Assembly: GCA_021234155.1 (NCBI GenBank)
Contig: JAJEKV010000107.1
Coordinates: 863,761-927,760, forward strand
From: Isoetes taiwanensis
Taxonomy: Eukaryota; Streptophyta; Lycopodiopsida; Isoetales; Isoetaceae
Direction: 5' to 3'
Length of the DNA: 64,000 nucleotides
Of this stretch, positions 1-12,445 are shown piece after piece. Within the stretch, counting starts at the first letter, position 1, and each line of letters begins with the position of its first letter. The translations under genes and the position numbers were made by a program. Under the pieces are notes generated by a model that made no database searches, was not told where the DNA came from, and saw nothing but the letters and a program-made list of their open reading frames with translations.

Positions 1-1450
1 CCATTGTGATTTGGACTTATCAACATGTATGCAAAGTCAAATATAAGTGGCAAGCCGAAGATCCATATAATAGAGATTAAGGTGATAGTCCATGCCTCCA
101 ACTCCCTGTCCCATTGTTATTTCTTGTACACAATGAAACAAACAATGAGATAACCCATTGTAGATGAACTTGTATCCAAGCGGTGCAAAAAGCAGTTGGT
201 TATGACCCTGTACATACGAAACCATGGCAAGACAACTTTGGTAGGGAGCAAACCTCTGACAATGCATTCCCCATCAATAAGTACAGTGAACAATGTCACA
301 GGGGATCATTCTTAAATGTACATGACCTGCTGCCTCCAGCTTGTAATTCCAATGCCAAGAACCAGGGTCTTCTATAAGCATCGGCAGTGGCTTTAAAATG
401 CATGACAAGCCTGTGTAAAGCAGTTACATGAGCCACAAGTGATTAAAAGACATGCGGGAATGTCAAATAAGCTCCAATTTGTCAACACGAAGAAGAACCG
501 GTTACCGCATGATGTGTCCATCGGCACCTCAAAGACATAGGGACCCTACCAAACCTGAGAAGAGGATAAAGCATAAAAACATTTCCATTTATTTAAGAGT
601 AGATCAAAGCATCGGGAGGCAGTCTAAGTACCTTTAACTCCACATCATAGGCTTCAAACTCTGCATTTCCATTTAATTTTCACGTTACAGCGATGCCAAT
701 CAACCTTATCTTTGCCGGTATATATTACTTGAAGAACTCAGTCAACTCCTTGTTGAAGATTTTCACATTCTTAAGCCTACATTTTCCACACCTTTTCAAG
801 GACAAAAAATGGAACTTAGAAGGGAAGAAAAGTTAAAATGAGAAAATACGGGCAAAAACCTAAAACACGGGATCCTTAACCAACACGACTCCCCATTGAC
901 CCGGTTTCCCCAAAGAACAAGCTGCTATCAAGTTCAATTATCATTATACCTTCCTATGTTTGATACATTATAACTAACCCTTCTTCAAAAAAATGACATT
1001 AGGTTTTAGTTATATAGATAAAAGGGGTTGTTGCATCTTTGTAAAAGAATATTTCTATGGCATATCAAAGGAACTTGACCACATCTCGATTCGCGAACTT
1101 CAATGAAATACAAGTTTTAGAATTATTGGCAGTCACCATGGCCATTAGTGTCAACAATCGAGAAAAGGCCTGTAGAGCTGAAATTTTTTACTGCTGATAA
1201 GACAGAAACACGCTTACAGCAATTTGCACTTAATTTGCAATCAATGTATTTACCAAGGATGTAGCAAGTTTACCTTCACATTCTGCTTCAAGCTCTCCAC
1301 AAAACGACCACCTCCAAAAACGACTTGCTTTGCTCCAACAAAGCGAAATGGGCCTTGAGAATGAAGCAAGCGGGCCAAACAAAAACCGTGTAATCAGCGA
1401 ACAAAAACCCTAAAAAAATTGGGCCGGCGAGATTTTGCGCCTGAGAGCAT

Positions 1451-1975
1451 AAGGAATTTTTCCAAATAAAATTACCCTTGTTAGCATTCTTGATGCCTGT
1501 CAGTACCCTTCAACTTTAATTGTTGGAATGCTCATGCATGCATGGATTATAGATTTTGGATATGAAACAGACCTTGTAGTGGGTACCGCCCTTGTGGACA
1601 TGTATGGAAGGTTTAAGAGACTGGAGGATGCTCAAAGGGTCTCTGACAACCTTAATCAGAAGGATGTAATACTATGGGACAGCTTTGTTAGCGGCATGTT
1701 CCTGGCATGGCTGCATCAAGGAAGCTTTAAAACTTGCGGGATATGCATACGAATGAGATCATGCCAAAGCAGAATCACATTTGTTGCTATTCTTGATGCT
1801 TGTGCCAAACTTGGAACCACGATATTGCCTGAGACAATACATGACCGCATTGTTGATGTTGGACTTCACTCGGATGTTACCATTGTATTTGGACTTATCA
1901 ACATGTATGCAAAGTCAAATATAAGTGGCAAGCCGAAGATCCATATAATAGAGATTAAGGTGATAGTCCATGCCT
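1451..1975 (+). pseudogene. PPR-protein fragment, array unit 1
   Basis: Translation gives PPR wording: ITLVSILDAC, then an HAW.IIDFGYE stretch, VVGTALVDMYGRF, and later ITFVAILDACAKL and INMYAKS. These are successive PLS-type PPR helices of an organellar RNA-binding protein family. The central part is disturbed (the expected WTALLTACSQHG reads WDSFVSGMFLAW), so this copy is frameshifted or misread. There is no start codon context, transit peptide or E/DYW tail. It is one of five near-identical copies. Confidence 0.8.
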
Positions 1976-3332
1976 CCAACTCCCTGTCCCATTGTTATTT
2001 CTTGTACACAATGAAACAAACAATGAGATAACCCATTGTAGATGAACTTGTATCCAAGCGGTGCAAAAAGCAGTTGGTTATGACCCTGTACATCTGAAAC
2101 CATGGCAAGACAACTTTGGGCGGGAGCAAACCTCTGACAATGCATTCCCCATCAATAAGTATAGTGAACAATGTCACAGGGGATCATTCTTAAATGTACA
2201 TGACCTGCTGCCTCCAGCTTGTAATTCCAATGCCAAGAACCGAGGGTCTTCTATAAGCATGCTAAAGTGGCTTTAAAATGCATGACAAGCTTTGTACAAA
2301 CAGTTACATGAGCCACAAGTGATTAAAAGACATGCAGGAATGTCAAATAAGCTCCAATTTGTCAACCTGAAGAAGAACCAGTTACACGCATGATGTGTCC
2401 ATCTGGCACCTCAAAGACATAGGGACCCTACCAAACACAGAAAGAGGATAAAGCATAAAAACATTTCCATTTATTTAAGAGTAGATCAAAGCATCCGCGA
2501 GGCGGTCTAAGTACCTTTAACTCCACATCATAGGCTTCAAACTCGCATTTCCATTTTAATTTTACGTGCAACGATGCCAATCAACCTTATGCTGCCAGTA
2601 TATATTACTTGAAGAACTCCAGTCAACTCCCTTGTTGAAGATTTTCACATTCTTAAGCCTACATTTTCCACACCTTTTCAAGGACAAAAAATGGAACTTA
2701 GAAGGGAAGAAAAGTTAAAATGAGAAAATACAGGCAAAAAACCTAAAACACAGGATCCTTAACCAACACAGCTCCCCATTGACCAGTTTCCCCAAAGAAC
2801 AACTGCTATCAAGTTCAATTATCATTATACCTTCCTATGTTTGATACATTCGCAACTAACCCTTCTTCAAAAAATGACATTAGGTTTTAGTTATATAGAT
2901 AAAAAGGGGTTGTTGCATGCTGTAAAAGAATATTTCTATGGCATATCAAAGGAACTTCGACCACATCTCTCAGTTGCGAACTTCAATGAAATACAAGTTT
3001 TTAGAATTATTGGCAGTCACCATGGCCATTAGTGTCAACAATCGAGAAAAGGCCTGTAGAGCCGAATTTTTTTACTGCTGATAAGACAGAAACACGCTTA
3101 CAGCAATTTGCACTTAATTTGCAATCAATGTATTTACCAAGGATGTAGCAAGTTTACCTTCACATTCTGCTTCAAGCTCTCCACAAAACGACCACCTCCA
3201 AAAACGACTTGCTTTGCTCCAACAAACGAAATGGACGCAGAATGAAGCAAGCGGGCCAAACAAAAACCGTGTAATCAACGAACAAAAAAACCCTAAAAAA
3301 ATTGGACGCGCGAGATTTTGCGCACAGAGAGC

Positions 3333-3858
3333 AAGGAATTTTTCCAAATAAAATTACCCTTGTTAGCATTCTTGATGCCTGTCAGTACCCTTCAACTTTA
3401 ATTGTTGGAATGCTCATGCATGCATGGATTATAGATTTTGGATATGAAACAGACCTTGTAGTGGGTACCGCCCTTGTGGACATGTATGGAAGGTTTAAGA
3501 GACTGGAGGATGCTCAAAGGGTCTCTGACAACCTTAATCAGAAGGATGTAATACTATGGACAGCTTTGTTAACAGCATGTTCACAGCATGGCTGCATCAA
3601 GGAAGCTTTAAAACTTCTGCGGGATATGCATACGAATGAGATCATGCCAAACAGAATCACATTTGTTGCTATTCTTGATGCTTGTGCCAAACTTGGAGAC
3701 CACGATATTACAATGCACAATACATGACCGCATTGTTGATGTTGGACTTCACTCGGATGTTACCATTGTGATTTGGACTTATCAACATGTATGCAAAGTC
3801 AAATATAAGTGGCAAGTCAAGATCCATATAATAGAGATTAAGGTGATAGTCCATGCCT
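3333..3858 (+). pseudogene. PPR-protein fragment, array unit 2 (best preserved)
   Basis: This is the cleanest copy. An open frame from 3302 to 3727 reads through roughly three to four PPR motifs: ITLVSILDAC, TALVDMYGRFKRLEDAQRV, DVILWTALLTACSQHG, EALKLLRDMH, ITFVAILDACAKLG. Family knowledge: such proteins bind organellar RNA and normally carry ten or more motifs and an N-terminal targeting peptide, neither of which is here. After 3727 the frame shifts before the HDRIVDVGLHSDVTIV and INMYAKS segments. It is therefore an internal gene fragment carried by the repeat unit. Confidence 0.85.
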
Positions 3859-5208
3859 CCAACTCCACATCCCATTGTTATTTCTTGTACACAATGAAAC
3901 AAACAATGAGATAACCCATTGTAGATGAACTTGTATCCAAGCGGTAAAAAAGCAGTTGGTTATGACCCCGTACATCTGAAACCATGGCAAGACAACTTTT
4001 GAGGGAGCAAACCTCGACAATGCATTCCCCATCAATAAGTCAAAGTGAACAATGTCCACGGGGATCATTCTTAAATGTACATGACCTGCTGCCTCCGGCT
4101 TGTAATTCCAATGCCAAGAACCGGGGTCTTCTATAAGCATCGGCAGGTGGCTTTAAAATGCATGACAAGCCCTGCAAAAGCAGTTACATGAGCCACAAGT
4201 GATTAAAAGACATGCGAGGAATGTCAAATAAGCTCCAATTTGTCAACTCGAAGAAGAACCGGTTACACATGATGATGTGTCCATCGGCACCTCAAAGACA
4301 TAGGGACCCTACCAAACACGTAAAGAGGATAAAGCATAAAAACATTTCCATTTATTTAAGAGTAGATCAAAGCATCACGAGGCGGTCTAAGTACCTTTAA
4401 CTCCACATCATAGGCTTCAAACACTGCATTTCCATTTAATTTTACGTGCAACGATGCCAATCAACCTTATGCTGCCAGTATATATTACTTGAAGAACTCC
4501 AGTCAACTCCCTTGTTGAAGATTTTCACATTCTTAAGCCTACATTTTCCACACCTTTTCAAGGACAAAAAATGGAACTTAGAAGGGAAGAAAAGTTAAAA
4601 TGAGAAAATATGGGCAAAAACCTAAAACACGGGGATCCTTAACCAAACCAGCTCCCCATTGACCAGTTTCCCCAAAGAACAACTGCTATCAAGTTCAATT
4701 ATCATTATACCTTCCTATGTTTGATACATTCGCAACTAACCCTTCTTCAAAAAATGACATTAGGTTTTAGTTATATAGATAAAAAGGGGTTGTTGCATGC
4801 TGTAAAAGAATATTTCTATGGCATATCAAAGGAACTTCGACCACATCTCTCAGTTGCGAACTTCAATGAAATACAAGTTTTTAGAATTATTGGCAGTCAC
4901 CATGGCCATTAGTGTCAACAATCGAGAAAAGGCCTCAGAGAGCGAATTTTTTCTTGCCGATAAAGGTAAACACGCTTTACGACAATTTGCACTTAATTTG
5001 CAATCAATGTATTTACCAAGGATGTAGCAAGTTTACCTTCACATTCTGCTTCAAGCTCTCCACAAAACGACCACCTCCAAAAACGACTTGCTTTGCTCCA
5101 ACAAACGAAATGGACGCAGAATGAAGCAAGCGGGCCAAACAAAAACCGTGTAATCAACGAACAAAAAAACCCTAAAAAATTGGACAGCAAGATTTTCAAG
5201 ACGAGAGC

Positions 5209-5730
5209 AAGGAATTTTTCCAAATAAAATTACCCTTGTTAGCATTCTTGATGCTGTGCAAGTACCCTTCAACTTTAATTGTTGGAATGCTCATGCATGC
5301 ATGGATTATAGATTTTGGATATGAAACGGACCTTGTAGTGGGTACCGCCCTTGTGGACATGTATGGAAGGTTTAAGAGGCGGAGGATGCTCAAAGGGTCT
5401 CGACAACCTTAATCGAGAAGGATGTAATACTATGGACAGCTTTGTTAACAAACATGTTCACGGCATGGTCGCATCAAGGAAGCTTTTAAAACTGGCGGGA
5501 TATGCATACGAATGAGATCATGCCAAACAGAATCACATTTGTTGCTATTCTTGATGCTTGTGCCAAACTTGGAGACCACGATATTGCCTGAGACAATACA
5601 TGACCGCATTGTTGATGTTGGACTTCACTCGGATGTTACCATTGTTGGACTTATCAACATGTATGCAAAGTCAAATATAAGTGGCAAGCCCAAGATCCAT
5701 ATAATAGAGATTAAGGTGATAGTCCATGCC
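5209..5730 (+). pseudogene. PPR-protein fragment, array unit 3
   Basis: Same fragment as the neighbouring units, broken into three frames. Several CAG/CTG triplets of unit 2 read as CG-containing strings here (for example in the QRVSDNL and TACSQHG positions), which destroys the frame. No independent function is supported. Confidence 0.78.
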
Positions 5731-7102
5731 TCCAACTCCTCGGGTCCCATTGTTATTTCTTGTACACAATGAAACAAACAATGAGATAACCCATTGTAGA
5801 TGAACTTGTATCCAAGCCGGTGCAAAAGCAGTTGGTTATGACCCACGTACATCCGAAACCATGGCAAGACAACTTTGGTAAGGAGCAAACCTCGACAATG
5901 CATTCCCCATCAATAAGTCAAAGTGAACAATGTCACGGGGATCATTCTTAAATGTACATGACCTGCTGCCTCCGCTTTGTAATTCCAATGCCAAGAACCA
6001 GGGGTCTTCTATAAGCATCGGTAGATTGGCTTTAAAATGCATGACAAGCTGTACAAAGCAGTTACATGAGCCACAAGTGATTAAAAGACATGCAGGAATG
6101 TCAAATAAGCTCCAATTTGTCAACTTTGAAGAAGAACCCGATTACGCGATGATGTGTCCATCGGCACCTCAAAGACATAGGGACCCTACCAAACCTGAGA
6201 AAAGAGGATAAAAGCATAAAAACATTTCCATTTATTTAAGAGTAGATCAAAGCATCACTAGGGAGTCTAAGTACCTTTAACTCCACATCATAGGCTTCAA
6301 ACTCTGCATTTCCATTTAATTTTCGTTCAACGATGCCAATCAACCTTATCTTTGCCCGGTATATATTACTTGAAGAACTCCGGTCAACTCCCTTGTTGAA
6401 GATTTTCACATTCTTAAGCCTACATTTTCCACACCTTTTCAAGGACAAAAAATGGAACTTAGAAGGGAAGAAAAAGTTAAAATGAAAAAATCAGAGGCAA
6501 AAACCTAAAAACACAGGGATCCTTAACCAACCACAGCTCCCCATTGACCGGTTTCCCCAAAGAACAATCGCTATCAAGTTCAATTATCATTATACCTTCC
6601 TATGTTTGATACATTCGCAACTAACCCTTCTTCAAAAAATGACATTAGGTTTTAGTTATATAGATAAAAAGGGGTTGTTGCATCTTTGTAAAAGAATATT
6701 TCTATGGCATATCAAAGGAACTTGACCACATCTCTCGATTCTGCGAACTTCAATGAAATACAAGTTTTTAGAATTATTGGGATCACCATGGCCATTAGTG
6801 TCAACAATCGAGAAAAGGCACAGAGAGCGATTTTTTTTCTCTGCCGATAAGATGGAAAACACGCTACGGCCAATTTGCACTTAATTTGCAATCAATGTAT
6901 TTACCAAGGATGTAGCAAGTTTACCTTCACATTCTCGCTTCAAGCTCTCCACAAAAGCGACCACCTCAAAAGCGACTTGCTTTGCTCCAACAAACGAAAT
7001 GGACGCTGAGAATGAAGCAAGCGGGCCAAACAAAACCGTGTAATCAAGCGAACAAAAACCCTAAAAAAAATTGGGCCAGCGAGATTTTTTATAAGAGAGA
7101 GA

Positions 7103-7630
7103 AAGGAATTTTTCCAAATAAAATTACCCTTGTTAGCATTCTTGATGCTGTCGATTACCCTTCAACTTTAATTGTTGGAATGCTCATGCATGCATGGATT
7201 ATAGATTTTGGATATGAAATGGACCTTGTAGTGGGTGCAGCCCTTGTGGACATGTATGGAAGGTTTAAGAGACTGGAGGATGCTCAAAGGGTCTCGACAA
7301 CCTTAATCGGAAGGATGTAATACTATGGACGGCTTTGTTAACGGCATGTTCCGGCATGGTCGCATCAAGGAAGCTTTAAAACTTCTGGCGGGATATGCAT
7401 ACGAATGAGATCATGCCAAAGAATCACATTTGTTGCTATTCTTGATGCTTGTGCCAAACTTGGAGAACCACGATATTGCAATGCACAATACATGACCGCA
7501 TTGTTGATGTTGGACTTCACTTTCGGATGTTACCATTGTGATTTGGACTTATCAACATGTATGCAAAAGTCAAATATAAGTGGCAAGCCAGAAGATCCAT
7601 ATAATAGAGATTAAGGTGATAGTCCATGCC
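7103..7630 (+). pseudogene. PPR-protein fragment, array unit 4
   Basis: Same PPR fragment. The first part stays open (ITLVSILDAV through LEDAQRVS, within 6982-7320), then frameshifts. The second helix block (ITFVAILDACAKLG) is in another frame at 7405-7614. As in unit 3, the breaks coincide with CAG/CTG-derived positions. Confidence 0.78.
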
Positions 7631-8994
7631 TCCAACTCCACATCCCATTGTTATTTCTTGTACACAATGAAACAAACAATGAGATAACCCATTGTAGATG
7701 AACTTGTATCCAAGCGGTGCTAAAAAACAGATTGGTTATGACCCCTGTACATCCGAAACCATGGCAAGACAACTTTGGAAGGAGCAAACCTCGACAATGC
7801 ATTCCCCATCAATAAGTACTGATGAACAATATCACGGGGATCATTCTTAAATGTACATGACTCTTTGCCTCCGACTTGTAATTCCAATGCCAAGAACCGG
7901 GGTCTTCTATAAGCATCTAAAGTGGCTTTAAAATGCATGACAAGCACTGTACAAACAGATTACATGAGCCACAAGTGATTAAAAGACATGCGGGAATGTC
8001 AAATAAGCTCCAATTTGTCAACTTTGAAGAAGAACCATTACTACGCATGATGTGTCCATCGGCACCTCAAAGACATAGGGACCCTACCAAACACGTAAAG
8101 AGGATAAAGCATAAAAACATTTCCATTTATTTAAGAGTAGATCAAAGCATCAGGCGGTCTAAGTACCTTTAACTCCACATCATAGGCTTCAAACTCTGCA
8201 TTTCCATTTAATTTTACGTTACAACGATGCCAATCAACCTTATCTTTGCCAAGATATATTACTTGAAGAACTCCAGGTCAACTCCCTTGTTGAAGATTTT
8301 CACATTCTTAAGCCTACATTTTCCACACCTTTTCAAGGACAAAAAATGGAACTTAGAAGGGAAGAAAAGTTAAAATGAGAAAATCTGGGCAAAAACCTAA
8401 AACATGGGATCCTTAACCAAACCACTCCCCATTGACCGGTTTCCCAAAGAACAACTGCTATCAAGTTCAATTATCATTATACCTTCCTATGTTTGATACA
8501 TTCGCAACTAACCCTTCTTCAAAAAATGACATTAGGTTTTAGTTATATAGATAAAAGGGGTTGTTGCATCTTTGTAAAAGAATATTTCTATGGCATATCA
8601 AAGGAACCGACCACATCTCTCGATTCGCGAACTTCAATGAAATACAAGTTTTTTAGAATTATTGGCGATCACCATGGCCATTAGTGCCAACAATCGAGAA
8701 AAAGGCACTCAGAGCGAGAATTTTTTTTACTGGCGATAAAGGCGAGAAACACGCTTTACTGACAATTTGCACTTAATTTGCAATCAATGTATTTACCAAG
8801 GATGTAGCAAGTTTACCTTCACATTACGCTTCAAGCTCTCCACAAAGCGACCACCTCCAAAACGACTTGCTTTGCTCCAACAAGCGAAATGGACGTGAGA
8901 ATGAAGCAAAGCGGGCCAAACAAAAACAGGTGTAATCAACGAACAAAAACCTAAAAAAAAAATTGGGACGCGAGATTTTTTGCGCCCAGAGAGC

Positions 8995-9517
8995 AAGGAA
9001 TTTTTCCAAATAAAATTACCCTTGTTAGCATTCTTGATGCCTGTCAGTACCCTTCAACTTTAATTGTTGGAATGCTCATGCATGCATGGATTATAGATTT
9101 TGGATATGAAGCGGACCTTGTAGTGGGTGCAGCCCTTGTGGACATGTATGGAAGGTTTAAGAGACGGAGGATGCTCAAAGGGTCTCGACAACCTTAATCG
9201 AGGAAGGATGTAATACTATGGACAGCTTTGTTAACAGCATGTTCACAGCATGGCTGCATCAAGGAAGCTTTAAAACTTCTGCGGGATATGCATACGAATG
9301 AGATCATGCCAAACAGAATCACATTTGTTGCTATTCTTGATGCTTGTGCCAAACTTGGAGACCACGATATTACCTGACAATACATGACCGCATTGTTGAT
9401 GTTGGACTTCACTCAGATGTTACCATTGTGACTGGACTTATCAACATGTATGCAAAGTCAAATATAAGTGGCAAGCCGAAGATCCATATAATAGAGATTA
9501 AGGTGATAGTCCATGCC
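8995..9517 (+). pseudogene. PPR-protein fragment, array unit 5
   Basis: Last PPR-bearing unit of the array. The segment from DVILWTALLTACSQHG to ITFVAILDACAKLG is as in unit 2. The region before it (LEDAQRV) is frameshifted. The end runs through the INMYAKS segment at about 9,440-9,480. Confidence 0.78.
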
Positions 9518-9888
9518 TCCAACTCCCTGTCCCATTGTTATTTCTTGTACACAATGAAACAAACAATGAGATAACCCATTGTAGATGAACTTGTATCCAA
9601 GCCAGTCTGCAAAAACAGATTGGTTATGACCCCTGTACATCTGAAACCATGGCAAGACAACTTTGGAAGGGAGCAAACCTCTGACAATGCATTCCCCATC
9701 AATAAGTCACTGATGAACAATGTCACAGGGGATCATTCTTAAATGTACATGACCTGCTGCCTCCAGCTTGTAATTCCAATGCCAAGAACCAGGGTCTTCT
9801 ATAAGCATCGGCAGTGGCTTTAAAATGCATGACAAGCTTTGTATAAAGCGGTTACATGAGCCACAAGTGATTAAAGACATGCGGGGAA

Positions 9889-10801
9889 TGCCATCGATTC
9901 GCGTGGCTCGCGCCATTCTACGCGAGGCGAGCATGCATGCATTGCATGCGTCGCATGCATGCATCGCATGCATTTCTAAACCGTTCATCGGGTTGAGGGA
10001 TCGCTACTTATTGCAGAGTTCTTCATCGGCGTTTCATCGGCGCTTTCTCATCTCGGCCAGGTATCCATGGCTCCCACCCTTCCCCCTTAAAATTGTTATT
10101 TATATGTTCATATTTGTTATAATTGTCGGCGTGTAGCGCGTGACCAGCCCCCGCTTTTTTCGAGGTGTAAATGTTGTTTTTGTCGCATTGGCACGCATGA
10201 CCAGCCCTCGCCGAGGTTTTTCTCTATTGGTTTTATGTTGGTGATGTGCAGGTCGGGGGTGATCTTGGCGGCCGGTATTCTCGGTGGGGCGTGGGTTTTT
10301 TTTTGGAACGTTTAGCAGCCCTCGTTGTCAAGCCCCTTGCCGGATTTTATCGCTAGGGTTTTTCCTCGAAAACCGAAGGGCGGGGTTTTTAATCCGGCGA
10401 TAAACTCTCGGCGAAGTACACTAGCCAACATCTATAGCACACAATTTTATTTGGGGTCCGGGGTGTTATAAGCGGATATTCCCTATGTTTTCATTTTTGG
10501 GTAGCTCTGCGATGTGCAGCTACCCACCCTATACCATTATTAGAAAAAGCTGGCGAGATGAATGAAAAGCGCTTTCTCATCTCTCAGCAGTATCCATGGC
10601 TTCTATTCTTTGATCTCATGCGGAGGAGGGGCTTCTTCTTGCATGAGCTACGCTTTCTTGGCCTTTCCTATCCTTTCTAATCTCTTCTATCTTTGCCCTT
10701 TTGTCAAACCCTAGGACAATCTTCAACCTTTTCTCCTCGGATCTAGTATTTGAAGTTCTCTGGTATCGGGATGTTGTTGTGTTCATGCGAGTCGTAGTGC
10801 A
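9889..10801. mobile_element. Probable solo LTR inserted in the 1.88 kb array
   Basis: The array unit is interrupted after ...GGGGAA at 9,888 and resumes at 10,802 with AGAATGTCAAAT, the continuation of the same unit. The insert starts TG and ends TGCA. It is flanked by GGGAA on the left and AGAAT on the right, consistent with a 5-base target duplication of AGGAA allowing the window's usual base errors. It is 913 bases long with no coding capacity. A ~32-base stretch around GCGCTTTCTCATCTC / GTATCCATGGCT occurs twice inside, near 10,033 and 10,568. No matching second LTR or internal region is present, hence solo LTR. The terminus call is inference. Confidence 0.5.
9931..9972. promoter_or_regulatory. 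Cluster of CATGCA (RY-type) motifs
   Basis: About 40 bases near the left end of the putative LTR hold several overlapping CATGCATG/GCATGC palindromes. CATGCA is the core of the plant RY element bound by B3 domain factors. Whether it regulates anything here is unknown. Confidence 0.3.
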
Positions 10802-11957
10802 AGAATGTCAAATAAGCTCCAATTTGTCAACCTGAAGAAGAACCAGTTACACGCATGATGTGTCCATCTGGCACCTCAAAGACATAGGGACCCTACCAAA
10901 CACAGAAAGAGGATAAAGCATAAAAACATTTCCATTTATTTAAGAGTAGATCAAAGCATCACGGGCGATCTAAGTACCTTTAACTCCACATCATAGGCTT
11001 CAAACTCTGCATTTCCATTTAATTTTACGTTGCAACGATGCCAATCAACCTTATCTTTGCCCGCGGTATATATTACTTGAAGAACTCAGGTCAACTCCCC
11101 TTGTTGAAGATTTTCACATTCTTAAGCCTATCTTATTAATTTACATGTCAAAGGGCTTTTAACCAAAGCCTTTAGACATTCTAAAACCATACTTTACTTA
11201 CCTAAATATGCATTTCGGTCCACGCAATTATTGCTATCTATCATAGCAAGAACTACATAGGACTCATAATCTTACAATTGCGGCCTCCCCAAAGCTTGTC
11301 TAAGAAATCCTTTTCAAGGACAAAAATGGAACTTAGAAGGGGCGAGAAAAAGTTAAAATGAGAAAATACGGGCAAAAACCTAAAAACACGGGATCCTTAA
11401 CCAACCACGGCTCCCCATCGAGCCCGGTTTCCCCAAAGAACAAGCGCTATCAAGTTCAATTATCATTATACCTTCCTATGTTTGATACATTCGCAACTAA
11501 CCCTTCTTCAAAAAATGACATTAGGTTTTAGTTATATAGATAAAAAGGGGTTGTTGCATGCTGTAAAAGAATATTTCTATGGCATATCAAAGGAACTTCG
11601 ACCACATCTCTCAGTTGCGAACTTCAATGAAATACAAGTTTTTAGAATTATTGGCAGATTAGTGTCAACAATCGAGAAAAGGCCTGTAGAGCCGAAATTT
11701 TTTACTGCTGATAAGACAGAAACACGCTTACAACAATTTGCACTTAATTTGCAATCAATGTATTTACCAAGGATGTAGCAAGTTTACCTTCACATTCTGC
11801 TTCAAGCTCTCCACAAAACGACCACCTCCAAAAACGACCTGCTTTGCTCCAACAAACGAAATGGACGCAGAATGAAGCAAGCGGGCCAAACAAAAACCGT
11901 GTAATCAACGAACAAAAAAACCCTAAAAAAATTGGACGCGCGAGATTTTGCGCACAG
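10802..11957. repeat. Partial sixth unit of the 1.88 kb array
   Basis: Array sequence resumes exactly where the insert broke it and continues to CGAGATTTTGCGCACAG at 11,957, stopping immediately before the PPR-coding segment would begin. It contains a 178-base replacement at 11,131-11,308. From 11,309 on it is closest to unit 2. Confidence 0.85.
11131..11308. other. 178-base foreign segment inside the last repeat unit
   Basis: All other units read CTTAAGCCTACATTTTCCACACC here. This unit instead has ~178 bases starting TCTTATTAATTTACATG and ending GCTTGTCTAAGAAAT, replacing about 11 bases. No terminal repeats or coding potential seen. Filler DNA or a small insertion with deletion are both possible. 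Confidence 0.6.
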
Positions 11958-12445
11958 GTTATCCCAAAACTCCTTTATTACTATCCCTTATCCCTTATCT
12001 ATTATCACTTCACTAATATATATACAGGTATTAGATGTGTGGTTTGTCATCCCATGGCCATGTTCATAGAGATTAATCTTAGCCGTCGAATAGTTGAGAT
12101 CAAGGGTTAGGAAGATTCCACCTCATGTGGTGCATGATGGGCATACACATGAAATTTTCTTTCTGATGAGGTGTCGTGCCACATGCCCTTTATTTTGTAT
12201 GGGGGGCATGTATGGGTTATGCATGGGCATCCACCTACCCCATGTCTAAACCGTTGGATGGGGGAAGGTGAAATCTGAGCCTTCAATACAAAGGTCGGAG
12301 AAAGTGCAAAGAAATTCTTTAAAAAAGGTAAGGTGGCACCTTTATTTAATGATAATGAGAGGTGAGGTGTCAAGGATAAGGAAGGTAACTTGAAATTAAT
12401 GACGGGTGAGATATAATTTAATTCGTTTACTTGAAATTGGGTGAG
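11958..12445. repeat. Non-coding junction with a dispersed GAGGTGTC..CACATGCCC family
   Basis: No gene seen. The part around 12,110-12,300 (ATGAGGTGTCGTGCCACATGCCC, then GGGGGCATGTATGGG and CCGTTGGATGGGGGAAGG) resembles segments at 16,560-16,680 and 23,800-23,870, which share GAGGTGTCACGAC and neighbouring CATGGGGCATG strings. It is probably a decayed dispersed repeat lying between the array and the subtilase remnant. Confidence 0.4.

Larger units (their letters stand above)
1..9888. repeat. Head-to-tail array of a ~1.88 kb unit
   Basis: The same block recurs in one orientation. The anchor ATCCATATAATAGAG lies at 61, 1939, 3822, 5695, 7595 and 9482, giving spacings of 1878, 1883, 1873, 1900 and 1887 bases. 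The array enters the window already in progress and is interrupted at 9,889. Each unit holds a ~520-base PPR-coding fragment followed by ~1.35 kb with no recognisable gene. Differences between units are small indels and substitutions clustered at CAG/CTG. The short minus-strand frames that recur in every unit are consequences of the repetition, not genes. A segmental tandem duplication of a PPR pseudogene or a young satellite derived from one are the two readings. Confidence 0.95.

Noticed and set aside
37-9676. Recurring 60-76 codon minus-strand frames in every 1.88 kb unit
   Set aside because: They lie opposite the end of the PPR fragment and the non-coding part of the unit. They recur only because the unit recurs, and match nothing recognisable.
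1-9888. CRISPR-like or phage-like repeat array
   Set aside because: The unit is 1.88 kb, contains plant PPR coding and lies in a nuclear plant context.
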